From Piscirickettsiaceae bacterium (GTDB taxonomy: Bacteria; Pseudomonadota; Gammaproteobacteria; Nitrosococcales; Methylophagaceae): a stretch of DNA of 61,522 bases. Both the position numbers and the translations under genes were made by a program. Shown in pieces: positions 39,828 through 49,655 of the stretch (position 1 is its first letter; each line of letters opens with the position of its first letter). Location of the stretch: positions 1 to 61,522 of the forward strand of contig JABSQO010000010.1 in the NCBI GenBank assembly GCA_013215775.1. Reading direction: 5' to 3'. The notes below the pieces were generated by a model that had not been told where the DNA came from, did not search any database, and was given only the letters and a program-made list of their open reading frames with translations.

Positions 39828-40042
39828 TAGCTGTTAACTCCCTGAATATACAATAAATAGTTTACTTACATATCACTATTTAGACATCATCTGAATGATT
39901 TTAAGATCAAGAATCTCCATTAGCAATGACTTATATCATTTAAATATTTATTATTTGTCATGAACTGGAATTCGATGACAGAAATAAAGGCCAACCATTA
40001 TTATATTTCTCATATCTTTCTCGTATTTCACGAGCCCAGCTC

Positions 40043-40287
40043 TTAACATCGCAGATCTATATTTGATGAGAATTGATCCGCTAAAGTAGATATTCCTTCC
40101 TTTTTACAGGCTTCATTTAAAAAATGAAGCATCGCATCAACAGGTATATAGTTTTCAATGTTATCTAGATTAAATTTATTTAATCCGGACTGCTTAAGAA
40201 GACGTTCAGTATTTACACCAGAGTCAGTTAGTCCATCCAAAACAGGCTTAAGAAAACTGACTTGTGCTATATGTAGCTCATTGACTC
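40043..40287 (-). pseudogene. N-terminal fragment of an AraC-type regulator
   Basis: The frame reads back from the stop at 40043 to a stop near 40288 with no good ATG. It encodes about 80 residues (SFLKPVLDGLTDSGVNTERLLKQSG, then NYIPVDAMLHFLNEACKKEGISTLADQFS) that resemble the first part of the AraC-associated ligand-binding domain (Arabinose_bd type). A full protein would need about 260 more residues, including the DNA-binding domain, which are absent downstream. It is probably a remnant. Confidence 0.5.
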
Positions 40288-40337
40288 TCTATATTCCTGC
40301 TAATAGTCTAATATCCCTGTAGAAACTATTAATATTT

Positions 40338-40790
40338 CTAAACAAGAACACTAATATGTGGGCGTTCTGATTCATCCCTAGCCGCAGATTCAAAAGCATT
40401 TATTAAATCCATTCTTCGTGAATATTTCAAACTTGTTTGATAAACATCCATAGGTTCTATTCCCAAGGAGCTACTATTGTCGTCATCAGATGACACATCC
40501 ATATAAATATCAACTAGGTTTTTTTTGTGCTGGAGTTCAGCGACATGAACAGCGGCCTGACGAGCACTATCTCTTCTGCTTTGAATATCAGCATCAAGGG
40601 CTTCATAATCAATAGTGGTTTGTTGAGCTTGTTCTGGTTCTTGTACCTCTTCTAAAGGCTTAGGCGCTGGTTCTTGTGGTGCTGATATTTGATTTTCATT
40701 CGTGCTAAGTCTCTGGTCAAGAATTGACCTGAAATCTTGCATCGAGTTGATAAGATCTACTGAAAGAGTATGCGTAGTCCCAGTAATCAT
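40338..40790 (-). CDS. acidic protein of unknown function
   Basis: A 150-residue hydrophilic protein with no signal peptide or membrane segment. Residues 35-60 are rich in Pro, Glu and Gln (APQEPAPKPLEEVQEPEQAQQ) and look disordered. A helical segment (about 65-95) and an acidic patch with serines (SSDDDNSSS) follow. It starts 12 bp after the cyclic-nucleotide-binding gene and is probably cotranscribed with it. I recognise no family. Confidence 0.6.
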   Translation of the reverse strand: MITGTTHTLSVDLINSMQDFRSILDQRLSTNENQISAPQEPAPKPLEEVQEPEQAQQTTIDYEALDADIQSRRDSARQAAVHVAELQHKKNLVDIYMDVSSDDDNSSSLGIEPMDVYQTSLKYSRRMDLINAFESAARDESERPHISVLV

Positions 40791-40802
40791 AACTAATACC
40801 TC

Positions 40803-41177
40803 CTAGTCTTTGGAGAGTTCTTCTATCACGACAAGAACACGACTAATGAATGATGTAAACCATGCCTTAAGCAAAGGTGGACATGCTTCCAACTCTTGCC
40901 TTATATCTGCAATAGGAATTACAGCAGCTCTTACAGGCTCAAGCGCTACTGCACGCGCCTGATATGCCAAGTTATCTCTATCGACTTTATTAGTGACAGC
41001 GACTGCAGCGTCACCAACAAACTGATTAGCTTCTATTTTTAATGTCAGATTTTTATTAGCCAAACTTAACTGAAGCTCGACCGAGCCTTCCATAATAAAA
41101 TATGCGTCTGTGGATGGATTTTCCGTATCAAATAACACATCACCCGGTTGAAAGAAAACATCATCGGTATTAGTCAT
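40803..41177 (-). CDS. free-standing cyclic-nucleotide-binding-like domain
   Basis: A 124-residue protein consisting only of a cNMP-binding-type jelly roll: FQPGDVLFDTENPSTDAYFIMEGSVELQL (about 9-37), then a NQFVGDAAV segment where the phosphate-binding cassette (normally FGExAL..R) would be, and a C-terminal helix. The canonical Glu and Arg are not both present, so nucleotide binding is doubtful. No DNA-binding domain follows. It lies just downstream of a potassium-channel fragment, so it could regulate or derive from such a channel. Confidence 0.65.
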   Translation of the reverse strand: MTNTDDVFFQPGDVLFDTENPSTDAYFIMEGSVELQLSLANKNLTLKIEANQFVGDAAVAVTNKVDRDNLAYQARAVALEPVRAAVIPIADIRQELEACPPLLKAWFTSFISRVLVVIEELSKD

Positions 41178-41270
41178 CTGATCTGCCTTTAAAATCTGTG
41201 ATTACATTTATAAATGTACACTATTTCATGCATTGAGACGATTAAAAATCGTCTAACATGGGTTCATGTA

Positions 41271-41465
41271 TTAAATGACCACCATGGTTAGTATTTCCGG
41301 CGATTCTTTGTGATTACTGAGATATTTACCAACTAACGCACCGACTAATACAGCCATATAGAATTGACCAATAATCACCTCTAAATAGGCCAATGTTCTT
41401 GTAACAGGTGCAACAGCAACAATATCACCATAACCCAACGACGTTAAAATGAAACAAATCGTCAA
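41271..41465 (-). pseudogene. C-terminal fragment of a two-helix potassium channel
   Basis: The 64-residue frame holds the selectivity filter TSLGYGDIVAV and the following inner helix (LAYLEVIIGQFYMAVLVGALVG), as in Ion_trans_2 potassium channels. The first helix and most of the pore helix are missing, and a TGA stands directly upstream in frame. No ATG start is available. It looks like the leftover 3' end of a decayed channel gene. Confidence 0.65.
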
Positions 41466-41544
41466 TCAAGTTGTCTATGTTTTCAAGGTTTACTAATAAG
41501 CACGAATTATGCTCACTTTAGACTCCTATAAAGAGGAAGCCCTC

Positions 41545-41982
41545 ATGAAAACAGTAAATAAATTACTTTTCTTGGCACTATGTCTCACTCTTATGTCAAG
41601 TACAGCATTTGCCAGAGATTCTCACCATAAAAGTGGATTGTCTCTAAGTTATAGTACTCATCATAATGATGTTCAGTTAGGCTATTCGATTAATTCATAT
41701 CACCATCAAAAGAAACATCACTATTCACCTCGTTACTCGTACCGTCCCAACTTTAATTATGGTCATCATTACAAGCAACCTCGTTATAGTAATAGCTCTA
41801 ATCAGCACCATAACTACCGGTACAATTCGTACAGCAACCATCATGGTCAAAAATCATGTCATCCCGTCACAAAAATTGTTGTTGATCATCATGGCAGATA
41901 TCAAAGTATTGGTGGCACCATGTGTTATGACAACCATGGTCAAGGATATATAGCGCTTGGAAGTCGTCACCAGCGGCGGTAG
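41545..41982 (+). CDS. secreted His/Tyr/Asn-rich protein
   Basis: A 145-residue protein with a signal peptide (1-24, ending TAFA-RD). The mature chain is very rich in His, Tyr, Ser and Asn (HHQKKHHYSPRYSYRPNFNYGHHYKQ), then has a more ordered C-terminus with two cysteines (KSCHPVTKIVVDHHGRYQSIGGTMC). The composition suggests metal binding or a cell-surface matrix role; this is inference. The ATG at 41545 follows AGAGGAAG and fits the signal peptide. No family is recognised with confidence. Confidence 0.7.
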   Translation: MKTVNKLLFLALCLTLMSSTAFARDSHHKSGLSLSYSTHHNDVQLGYSINSYHHQKKHHYSPRYSYRPNFNYGHHYKQPRYSNSSNQHHNYRYNSYSNHHGQKSCHPVTKIVVDHHGRYQSIGGTMCYDNHGQGYIALGSRHQRR

Positions 41983-41992
41983 AATTAGCTAG

Positions 41993-42967
41993 TTATTTTG
42001 GCTTACTGGCAACAAAGGTGGCCCGGATAGGTGCGGGATAACCTTCGATTGTTTTAGATCTGTCTTCTGGATCTAAGAAGTCAGCTAAAGATTCAAATAT
42101 CATCCAGTCAGTTTTCCGCTGCTCATCTAGGCTTGTTGTATTGATATCAACACATTTAATATCTTTGAAACCACAACGTTCAAGCCATAATTTCATCGTT
42201 GCTACCGTTGGGAAAAACCAGACATTACGCATCTTTGCATAGCGCCCTTTTGGCATTAAACTCATGCCTTCTTCACCTTCAATAATAAGTGTTTCTAACA
42301 CTAATTCACCACCAGGACGTAAACAAGCTTTTAATTCATATAGATGATCTAACGGTGAGCGACGGTGATATAACACGCCCATCGAAAATACCGTATCAAA
42401 ACAGTTTAAATCCGCTGGCAGATCTTCGATTCCTAAAGGTATTACATAGTGATTTTCACTAGCGATATAACGCTGCATTAACTGATATTGCATAACAAAT
42501 ACTAATGTAGGATCGATCCCCAGAACAAAGTCAGCACCTTCGCCGAGCATGCGCCAACCGTGATAACCGTTACCACAACCGACATCAAGTACTTTTCTTC
42601 CTTTTAGTGGTTGGATATGAGGTAATACGCGATCCCATTTCCAATCAGATCGCCATTCGGTATTGATATCAACACCCAATAAACGATAGGGCCCTTTTCG
42701 CCATGGATGAAACTGTTGAAGTTGGTCAATAAAATGATCTTTATCAACTGCTGCCAATTCATTCAAGAAAGCAATTTCAACTTTATCTTTAAGATTAATC
42801 TGTGATGATTGTAAATCAGGCAATGCCTCTAATGTCATTTGCCAATTTTGCATCTTGCCATGACCATCTAAAGCAAGTTTTTCTGCAATAATTTGCTGTA
42901 ACTTATCCGACCATTCAGACAAGCCCATCTCGTCGAGACGTTGATATAACGGCTGATACACTGTCAT
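41993..42967 (-). CDS. cmoB: tRNA U34 carboxymethyltransferase CmoB
   Basis: A 324-residue SAM-type methyltransferase. The helical N-terminal part (1-100, ending [25 protein letters not shown]) is specific to CmoB. The binding motif [13 protein letters not shown] and [16 protein letters not shown] follow. CmoB transfers the carboxymethyl group from carboxy-SAM to 5-hydroxyuridine at the tRNA wobble position. Its ATG overlaps the cmoA stop by 4 bp. Confidence 0.96.
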   Translation of the reverse strand: MTVYQPLYQRLDEMGLSEWSDKLQQIIAEKLALDGHGKMQNWQMTLEALPDLQSSQINLKDKVEIAFLNELAAVDKDHFIDQLQQFHPWRKGPYRLLGVDINTEWRSDWKWDRVLPHIQPLKGRKVLDVGCGNGYHGWRMLGEGADFVLGIDPTLVFVMQYQLMQRYIASENHYVIPLGIEDLPADLNCFDTVFSMGVLYHRRSPLDHLYELKACLRPGGELVLETLIIEGEEGMSLMPKGRYAKMRNVWFFPTVATMKLWLERCGFKDIKCVDINTTSLDEQRKTDWMIFESLADFLDPEDRSKTIEGYPAPIRATFVASKPK

Positions 42968-43701
42968 TGTTTGATGGCAATTAACGATGAAAAGTTAAAA
43001 CATTGATACCAAATGTCACTAAATTCAAATCCTGCTTGTTGAAACCGTTGTTGGTGGTCATTGAGTGTTTCTGCAACTAATACATTATCTAATGCTGACC
43101 GTTTTTGGCTAATTTCTAAATCACTATAGCCGTTGGCTCGTTTGAAATCATGATGTGCTTCACTCTGAAAGTTTTGGCGTTGTTGGTCATCAAAGGCGAG
43201 TTTTTCCGATAAAATCACAATACCTCCCGTATTGAGGCCTCGGTAAATTTTTTGTAGCAAACTCAACCTGTCTGCAATGGGAATAAATTGTAAGGTGAAG
43301 TTCAACACCACAACTGATGCATTTTCAATTTCAATATCTTGTATGTCTGCACAGATCATTTTCACTGGAATAGATGAATCTTTATCCTTCTCTAATATTT
43401 CCTGTCCACGGCTGATCATTGCTGGTGAATTATCAACTGCAATAATGTCACATCCTGATTGAGTAATTCGCTGCCTCATTGATAGGCTCACGGCACCTAA
43501 TGAACAACCCAAATCATAACAGTGACTATTTTTTTGGGCATATTTAGCTGCCAAGATACCAATTGTTGAAATCAAGGTGCCATAACCGGGCACCGATCGC
43601 TGGATCATGTCGGGGAAAACGTCGACAACGCGTTCATCAAAACGAAAATCAACCATTTCATTCAATGGTGAAGCGTAAATGGCATCTTGTTTATTAGCCA
43701 C
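42964..43701 (-). CDS. cmoA: carboxy-S-adenosyl-L-methionine synthase CmoA
   Basis: A 245-residue protein with the CmoA pattern: [38 protein letters not shown] and [11 protein letters not shown]. It makes carboxy-SAM from SAM and prephenate, the donor for CmoB. It sits between tsaB and cmoB with overlaps at both ends, forming one tRNA-modification operon with N6-threonylcarbamoyladenosine synthesis. Confidence 0.95.
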   Translation of the reverse strand: MANKQDAIYASPLNEMVDFRFDERVVDVFPDMIQRSVPGYGTLISTIGILAAKYAQKNSHCYDLGCSLGAVSLSMRQRITQSGCDIIAVDNSPAMISRGQEILEKDKDSSIPVKMICADIQDIEIENASVVVLNFTLQFIPIADRLSLLQKIYRGLNTGGIVILSEKLAFDDQQRQNFQSEAHHDFKRANGYSDLEISQKRSALDNVLVAETLNDHQQRFQQAGFEFSDIWYQCFNFSSLIAIKQ

Positions 43702-44384
43702 TATTGTTCACCTTTCTTTTTGGCCACATTATTTCGAAGGTAAACTGGCAAAGCCTGATCTGCTGGCAACATTCTTCCCGCTTCAGCTTCTATTTGTGCC
43801 AATTTAAGAATACTGCTCGCTTTAGGATAATGCTCGATACTTACTTGGTTCAAATTATCTGTAAAACACTGTCGTAATATAGAATCATATTCTCTCCAGC
43901 CAGTCCCTACGCCGTTCCACTGCTGACTTTCGAATGGGGTAAATTGTTCAGGAGGACAAACACGCTCTTCATTCAATGCCACCACCAGCCCATCTTCAAC
44001 AGAATAACTGGCACAATAAATTTCACCCATTCGAGCATCCATCGCTACCGCGATATGTTCAACATCTAATGCATCCGTTGCATCTTGTGCCACAGCGGCC
44101 AAAGTTGAAATAGGAATAACAGGCACATCACGAGCATAAGCAATACCCTGTGCGACGCCAACTCCGACACGAACCCCTGTAAAAGAACCCGGACCTCGGC
44201 CAAATGCAACGGCATCAATCACCGAGATAGACGTTTCTGCTTGTCTGAAAAGATCGTTCATCATTCCCAATATAAGATCAGAATGACCACGCTGCGTTAT
44301 TTCGACCCGTTCGAAAACCTGCCCTTGATAAAGCAAAGCAGCAGAACAACATTCGGTACACGTATCTAAGGCGAGAATATTCAT
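43701..44384 (-). CDS. tsaB: tRNA threonylcarbamoyladenosine biosynthesis protein TsaB
   Basis: A 227-residue protein of the ASKHA fold. It opens MNILALDTCTECCSAALL and carries the GRGPGSFTGVRVGVGVAQGIA signature of TsaB (YeaZ). TsaB is the scaffold that pairs with TsaD in forming t6A37 in ANN-decoding tRNAs. It leads the tsaB-cmoA-cmoB operon. Confidence 0.95.
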   Translation of the reverse strand: MNILALDTCTECCSAALLYQGQVFERVEITQRGHSDLILGMMNDLFRQAETSISVIDAVAFGRGPGSFTGVRVGVGVAQGIAYARDVPVIPISTLAAVAQDATDALDVEHIAVAMDARMGEIYCASYSVEDGLVVALNEERVCPPEQFTPFESQQWNGVGTGWREYDSILRQCFTDNLNQVSIEHYPKASSILKLAQIEAEAGRMLPADQALPVYLRNNVAKKKGEQ

Positions 44385-44460
44385 TTAGTAATAAAAGTGT
44401 CAATTGACTGTAACAGTGGCTAATTATAATGCAATCCATCAACTTCAAAGGAGAAAATAA

Positions 44461-44589
44461 ATGGGCTACATAATTGATGCTATCTATATTTTTCGTGAGA
44501 TAGTAAAACTAAGCTTTATGGTCATCGTTTCCCCTATGGGGATCATTAGCAGTCTGTTACTATTAGATAGCAATATCTTAAAAGGATAG
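44461..44589 (+). CDS. 42-residue small membrane protein
   Basis: A short frame starts with ATG at 44461 behind the strong ribosome site AAAGGAGA. It encodes 42 residues with one hydrophobic stretch (about 15-36, LSFMVIVSPMGIISSLLLL). It ends 4 bp before the next small gene, whose ribosome site lies within its last codons (AAAGGATAG). Good translation signals and tight spacing favour a real gene. No family is known to me. Confidence 0.55.
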   Translation: MGYIIDAIYIFREIVKLSFMVIVSPMGIISSLLLLDSNILKG

Positions 44590-44593
44590 TCAC

Positions 44594-44833
44594 ATGGCGG
44601 AAGAACATATCCATGCGCTTAATTTAGTCTCACAAGGCAATTGGGACGGTGCTCATCATCTTATTCAAGAGCATAGCGATGAACTCGCCTGCTTGATTCA
44701 TGGCTATTTACATCGTGAAGAAGGTGATCTTAGTAATGCTAGTTATTGGTATAGCCGTGTCGGGCATGACATACCTGATAATACACTTGAAGAAGAATAC
44801 CACCGCTTGTATCAGCTAGCAGACACTAAATAG
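44594..44833 (+). CDS. small conserved protein of unknown function
   Basis: A 79-residue soluble, acidic, His-rich protein (MAEEHIHALNLVSQGNWDGAHHLIQE). The helical pattern, with LIHGYLHREEGDLSNASYWYSRVG at 35-58, resembles a single tetratricopeptide-like repeat. Similar small proteins occur in other gammaproteobacteria, but no function is assigned that I know of. Probably translated together with the 42-residue gene upstream. Confidence 0.7.
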   Translation: MAEEHIHALNLVSQGNWDGAHHLIQEHSDELACLIHGYLHREEGDLSNASYWYSRVGHDIPDNTLEEEYHRLYQLADTK

Positions 44834-44901
44834 AGTTGGTTTTCATACCCAGCATCGTCATGTTCATCATTTGGGAACAGTGATATCGCAATTCGTATTA
44901 A

Positions 44902-47073
44902 TTAACGTCGTTTTCGTCTTGTAGAATTCGCAGACTTTCTCACATGTTGTGTTTGAAATGATTTACCCGCCGATATGTTTCGGCTAACGCGTTTCCCTTC
45001 GCCCTGCCCGCCTGTTCCGGCCGGTTGCCATGTTGGAATCAAATGCTTTTTACCATTCCCAATGAGGTCAGCTCGTCCCATTTTTTGTAATGCTTCTCGT
45101 AACAGTGGCCAATTTTCAGGATCGTGATAACGTAAAAATGCCTTATGCAGGCGTCTTACTTTAATGCCTTTCGGCACCACAATATCCCCCCCTTTTCGTT
45201 TGACTTTATGCAGGGTGTTTTTACCTGAATGGTACATTGCGGCGGCGGCAGACATGGGGGAAGGTAGATACGCTTGAACCTGATCCGCTCGGAAACCATT
45301 TCGCTTCAACCAGATAGCTAAATTCAGCATATCTTTCTCCGTAGTCCCCGGATGTGCAGCGATAAAATAAGGAATTAAATACTGTTCTTTTCCTGCTTGT
45401 TTTGAATATTTATCAAACATGGCTTTGAAGGCATCATAAGTACCAATTCCAGGTTTCATCATCTGATCAAGTGGGCCATCTTCAGTGTGTTCCGGTGCGA
45501 TTTTCAAATATCCACCCACATGATGTGTCACTAGTTCTTTAACGTATTCTGGTGACAACACGGCTAAGTCATAACGCAAGCCTGAAGCAATTAATACCTT
45601 CTTTATTCCAGGTAATGCGCGTGTACGTTTATACAGTTTAATTAATGGTGTGTGGTCCGTATTCAGGTTTTTACAAATACTGGGGAATACACAGGATAAT
45701 CGTCGACAACTGGCTTCTATTTCTTTGCTATTACAAGCCAATCGATACATATTGGCAGTTGGCCCACCCAAGTCAGAAATAACACCGGTAAAACCTGGCG
45801 TAGTATCTCGGATTGCTTCCACTTCTTTAATAATAGAATCTTCAGATCGACTTTGAATAATGCGACCTTCATGTTCGGTAATTGAACAAAAAGTACAGCC
45901 ACCAAAACAACCCCGCATAATGTTGACTGAAAAACGGATCATTTCATAAGCAGGAATGTTTTTATCACCATATTGCTTATGTGGAACACGACTGTATGGC
46001 AGATCAAATACGGCATCCATCTCCTCGGTCTTGAGTGGAATTGGCGGCGGATTTAACCAAACATCTCGCTCACCATGCTGCTGAACCAATGCCAAGGCAT
46101 TACCCGGGTTGGTTTCCAGATGCAAGATACGTGAAGTATGCGCATACAGTACTGAATCACCACGGACTTCTTGATAAGCTGGTAGCCGAATCACACTCTT
46201 CGATGAATCCTTCGGCATTATTTTATGAAAACGAATAATATTGGTTTTTGTTGCCGATGCTGATTTTTTTTCCTGCTCAGTTTCGGCTTTTTGCGTTTCA
46301 CAACTCGCCTCTGTTTGCATCTGATAAGGGTCAACAGGAGGATTTACTTTGCCTGGAGTGTCTACACTAGTAGAGTCTTTCTCCCACCAGCCTTCACGTT
46401 GTCCGTGCTTAGTAATAAAGGCTGTACCACGAATATCTGTCAATTCTGCAACAGGTTCATTTCTAGCTAAGCGATGGGCAATTTCGACAACTTGACGTTC
46501 ACCATTACCATAAACCAACAAATCGGCCTTGGCATCCATAATCACACTGCGACGCACTTTCTCAGACCAATAATCAAAGTGGGCAATACGTCTAAGACTT
46601 GCTTCAATGCCGCCAATAATAATCGGGACACCTTTATACGCTTCACGACAACGCTGACTATAAGGGACAACACAACGATCAGGCCGTTTGCCACCCTCTC
46701 CATCAGCGGTATAGGCGTCATTACTACGGATACGACGATCAGAAGTATATCGATTCACCATTGAATCCATATTGCCACCAGTCACGCCGAAAAACAGATT
46801 CGGTTGACCCAGTTGTTTAAAATCTTCGGCACTAGTCCAATCAGGTTGAGAAATTATCCCAACTCGAAATCCTTGTGCTTCTAATACTCGACCAATCAGT
46901 GCCATACCAAAACTAGGGTGATCAACATAGGCATCACCACTCACTAAGATAATGTCACAAGAATCCCAGCCAAGGTTTTCCATCTCTTCGCGAGACATGG
47001 GTAATTGTGGAGCCACACCATAACGATGAGCCCAAAATTTACGATAGGAAAAAAGTTCAGCTGCCGCTTGCAT
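44902..47073 (-). CDS. ygiQ: YgiQ-family radical SAM protein
   Basis: A 723-residue protein of the YgiQ (UPF0313) family. The radical SAM cluster motif is [21 protein letters not shown], mid-protein. The N-terminal part resembles a cobalamin-type Rossmann domain ([28 protein letters not shown]). The C-terminus is basic ([11 protein letters not shown]). The reaction catalysed is not established. A low-complexity charged insert lies near residues 255-280. Confidence 0.93.
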   Translation of the reverse strand: MQAAAELFSYRKFWAHRYGVAPQLPMSREEMENLGWDSCDIILVSGDAYVDHPSFGMALIGRVLEAQGFRVGIISQPDWTSAEDFKQLGQPNLFFGVTGGNMDSMVNRYTSDRRIRSNDAYTADGEGGKRPDRCVVPYSQRCREAYKGVPIIIGGIEASLRRIAHFDYWSEKVRRSVIMDAKADLLVYGNGERQVVEIAHRLARNEPVAELTDIRGTAFITKHGQREGWWEKDSTSVDTPGKVNPPVDPYQMQTEASCETQKAETEQEKKSASATKTNIIRFHKIMPKDSSKSVIRLPAYQEVRGDSVLYAHTSRILHLETNPGNALALVQQHGERDVWLNPPPIPLKTEEMDAVFDLPYSRVPHKQYGDKNIPAYEMIRFSVNIMRGCFGGCTFCSITEHEGRIIQSRSEDSIIKEVEAIRDTTPGFTGVISDLGGPTANMYRLACNSKEIEASCRRLSCVFPSICKNLNTDHTPLIKLYKRTRALPGIKKVLIASGLRYDLAVLSPEYVKELVTHHVGGYLKIAPEHTEDGPLDQMMKPGIGTYDAFKAMFDKYSKQAGKEQYLIPYFIAAHPGTTEKDMLNLAIWLKRNGFRADQVQAYLPSPMSAAAAMYHSGKNTLHKVKRKGGDIVVPKGIKVRRLHKAFLRYHDPENWPLLREALQKMGRADLIGNGKKHLIPTWQPAGTGGQGEGKRVSRNISAGKSFQTQHVRKSANSTRRKRR

Positions 47074-47149
47074 AGAATTTCAGATTATTAGGGATTTAAG
47101 ATGGCTATTCTACCAAACTAAATGAATAACTGACAAAAACAATCAGGAA

Positions 47150-47704
47150 TTAGTCAATGATACTAATTTTAGTCCCGATATTGATATATCGATTCAGCTC
47201 TTCAATTTCATGATTTCGCATAGCGATACAACCTTGAGTCCAGTCTGCAATCTCATGTATTTCCACTTTATCTTTAGTTTCATGACCAATGCCATGAATC
47301 CCTATTGCACCACCTAAAGCAGTATTTTGTGGTGGTAAATATCCATACAAATGTGCCGTTAAAATCTCTTGATACTGTTTGCGAGTAATCAATTTGTTTT
47401 TTAATGCCCGTTTGGCATCATTGATATTAGGATAATCAAGCTGCATAAACATGTGGAAACGACTGCTACTGCGTATTTTGTTCACACTGTATTGTCCTTT
47501 AGGCGTTGTGTGATCCCCTGAACGAAGTTTCGCCTTGCGGCCTCCACTGCCAAATGCAACTTTAAAAGTTCGTAATATATTGCCATTTTGCTTCACAATC
47601 AGTTTGTGCTCCGATCGCACTATCACTAATTCGGTATTTTCATCAGCAATAGCAAGCGATGTCGCATTAACCAGAAGAGCAAAAAAAATAACAATACATT
47701 TCAT
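47150..47704 (-). CDS. L,D-transpeptidase (YkuD family)
   Basis: A 184-residue secreted protein with a signal peptide (1-20, ending LAIA-DE). A YkuD catalytic domain follows: the histidine in IGIHGIG and the catalytic cysteine in ADWTQGCIAMRN (about 158-165). YkuD enzymes form 3-3 cross-links or attach proteins to peptidoglycan; this short form resembles ErfK/YafK-like enzymes. Transcribed alone, leftwards, between ygiQ and the spermidine-synthase-like gene. Confidence 0.9.
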   Translation of the reverse strand: MKCIVIFFALLVNATSLAIADENTELVIVRSEHKLIVKQNGNILRTFKVAFGSGGRKAKLRSGDHTTPKGQYSVNKIRSSSRFHMFMQLDYPNINDAKRALKNKLITRKQYQEILTAHLYGYLPPQNTALGGAIGIHGIGHETKDKVEIHEIADWTQGCIAMRNHEIEELNRYINIGTKISIID

Positions 47705-47758
47705 GATGCTGAATTCTATACCTTTTCTATGAACAGGGGTATTATTTATGTCGAAGCA

Positions 47759-48565
47759 TTAGGCAAATAACTTGCTAATGAATGTTCTATTTTGACGCAT
47801 TAGACCACGTAATGATTTAGGAAGATTAATATTAAAATTTATCTCCTGTTGCTCCACTGGTTTCTTCATTTTTTTCAGCGCTGCGTGGGTGATGGTTTTC
47901 ATCATAGCTAACCCAATCACATTACCCTTATTTTCAACAGGAAGTGTCATTGTTCTACCCTCAAAGCTTTGATTTATCCGAGTCATAGTTTGATTAAATA
48001 ATGGCTTATCGCTGCCCCACAAATTGATACTCATGACGCCTCGTGATGTTAATACGCCTGCACAAGCATCAAAAAATGCCTGTACTCCTATACTTGCAGA
48101 CATTCCTATATGGTCATAGGCATCGACTAACAATAAATCATAATCGGCATCAGCTTGATAATAACGTTGCTGAACAAACAAATACCCATCCGCAATATGA
48201 ATGTTCAATCGAGGATCATTCTCAGGCACATTGAAGTAAGCATGGGCTACTTTCACAACATCTTGACGATATTCGACCACATCAATATGACAGTGAGGAA
48301 AGTGATGTAACAAAAATTTAACTAACGAGCCACCACCTAAACCGATAACCAATACACGTTCAGGAGTCGGGTTTAACAACAAACAAGCCATCATGGATTC
48401 TGTATAGCTTAGCTCTAGAGTATGAGGTGTTCGCAGTGACATACTGCTCTGACGAGGAAAAGTACCAAAATGCATTGATCGTGTGTTACCCAAATCAACA
48501 ACTTCAATGACACCATCATCAGACTGTGATTGGTGAACCACTAAACCTTCATAGTAAAGTCGCAT
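47759..48565 (-). CDS. spermidine-synthase-like methyltransferase-fold protein
   Basis: A 268-residue protein with the spermidine synthase fold: VLVIGLGGGSLVKFLLHHFP (about 70-89), IDVVEYRQDVVKVAHAYF, and DLLLVDAYD in place of the polyamine-site Asp segment. No speD-type gene is nearby, and the N-terminal domain is short, so it may not make spermidine. It starts 3 bp before the DUF3530 gene ends and is probably cotranscribed with it. Confidence 0.8.
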   Translation of the reverse strand: MRLYYEGLVVHQSQSDDGVIEVVDLGNTRSMHFGTFPRQSSMSLRTPHTLELSYTESMMACLLLNPTPERVLVIGLGGGSLVKFLLHHFPHCHIDVVEYRQDVVKVAHAYFNVPENDPRLNIHIADGYLFVQQRYYQADADYDLLLVDAYDHIGMSASIGVQAFFDACAGVLTSRGVMSINLWGSDKPLFNQTMTRINQSFEGRTMTLPVENKGNVIGLAMMKTITHAALKKMKKPVEQQEINFNINLPKSLRGLMRQNRTFISKLFA

Positions 48566-48568
48566 TAT

Positions 48569-49426
48569 TTATTGATCTTCTTGCTTTAAAAATGTTGTAG
48601 TGAGCCAACCTCGAATAGTATTCACTAATATTGTCTGTAATCCTGAAAACACATGATCTGCACCATCAATCTTACGTATTAAATATTGGCGATTTCCAGA
48701 CCTTTTCATCATCGTTTTTCTATTCTTTACAGCCTGTTCCACACCGACAAAATCATTATCCCCATAGATATCAAATATCGGTTGATCAAACGTTTTAAAC
48801 TCTTCCGTCATTGTTAAATTAGCTGTACCCACCAATATCAATGCCGCAATAGGTGTATCGATATTCTCTAATAATTCAACCGCCAAGCTTCCGCCCATGC
48901 CATGTCCAATAAATACAATTCGTTTTATATCTTTCGCTTGCAGTAAAGCGATTGCGGCTTCAACTCGTTGCTGATTTGAAATAGTAGGTAGTGATTGTTG
49001 GTCAGATTCTGCTGAAACACCCTCCTTGGGAGGAGATGTCGATTCATCCTTGCCTTGCTCAACCGAACTGGATAATAAAATATTAGTTTCCGAAGGGAAG
49101 TCTAATGCCAACGATAATGTTGACCAACCGTATTGTGGCATCTGATGACGTAATGGTGTAATAACGCCTTGGCTTTCAAACTGTTCGCCTTGGTCATGAA
49201 GTAAGACAATTGCACCATGGCGCTCACCTAATGTTTCTTCAAGATAAGTAGCGTTAATTTCTTGCCCTGCTACTGTTAAAGCTTGATAACCTGGCACAAT
49301 ATTGATCACCCGTAGCATCTGACTATCTTTAGTCTCACTCATCATGGCGTCATCACCCTCTGCTACTGCAGAAAGCGGTAATACACTCATCACCAAACCC
49401 AACAAAATCATTTTCATTTGTTTCAT
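48569..49426 (-). CDS. DUF3530-family secreted alpha/beta-hydrolase-like protein
   Basis: A 285-residue protein with a signal peptide (1-22, ending SAVA-EG) and an alpha/beta hydrolase core: IVLLHDQGEQ for the oxyanion region and FIGHGMGGSLAVELL for the nucleophile elbow. In the elbow the serine of GxSxG is glycine, so ordinary serine-hydrolase activity is unlikely. An acidic, low-complexity insert lies near 115-140. DUF3530 proteins have no assigned function. Confidence 0.78.
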   Translation of the reverse strand: MKQMKMILLGLVMSVLPLSAVAEGDDAMMSETKDSQMLRVINIVPGYQALTVAGQEINATYLEETLGERHGAIVLLHDQGEQFESQGVITPLRHQMPQYGWSTLSLALDFPSETNILLSSSVEQGKDESTSPPKEGVSAESDQQSLPTISNQQRVEAAIALLQAKDIKRIVFIGHGMGGSLAVELLENIDTPIAALILVGTANLTMTEEFKTFDQPIFDIYGDNDFVGVEQAVKNRKTMMKRSGNRQYLIRKIDGADHVFSGLQTILVNTIRGWLTTTFLKQEDQ

Positions 49427-49655
49427 TCGTAATCCTTATGTCACAAATTATGACCATTTAACTCAAAGTATAGCCAGCCAATGCCATTAACAATAGATAC
49501 ATTATATAAATCTATCTACAATTCACACCACTCTCGTAATAGCGACCATTATAGAATCGGCTGTTATCAGCAAAAGCTGAAAAAAATGGTCATTTGCGGT
49601 AAAGTGTTGCGTTTTAACACCGAATATTAATTATCCCAAATAGAGAGTAAACACT

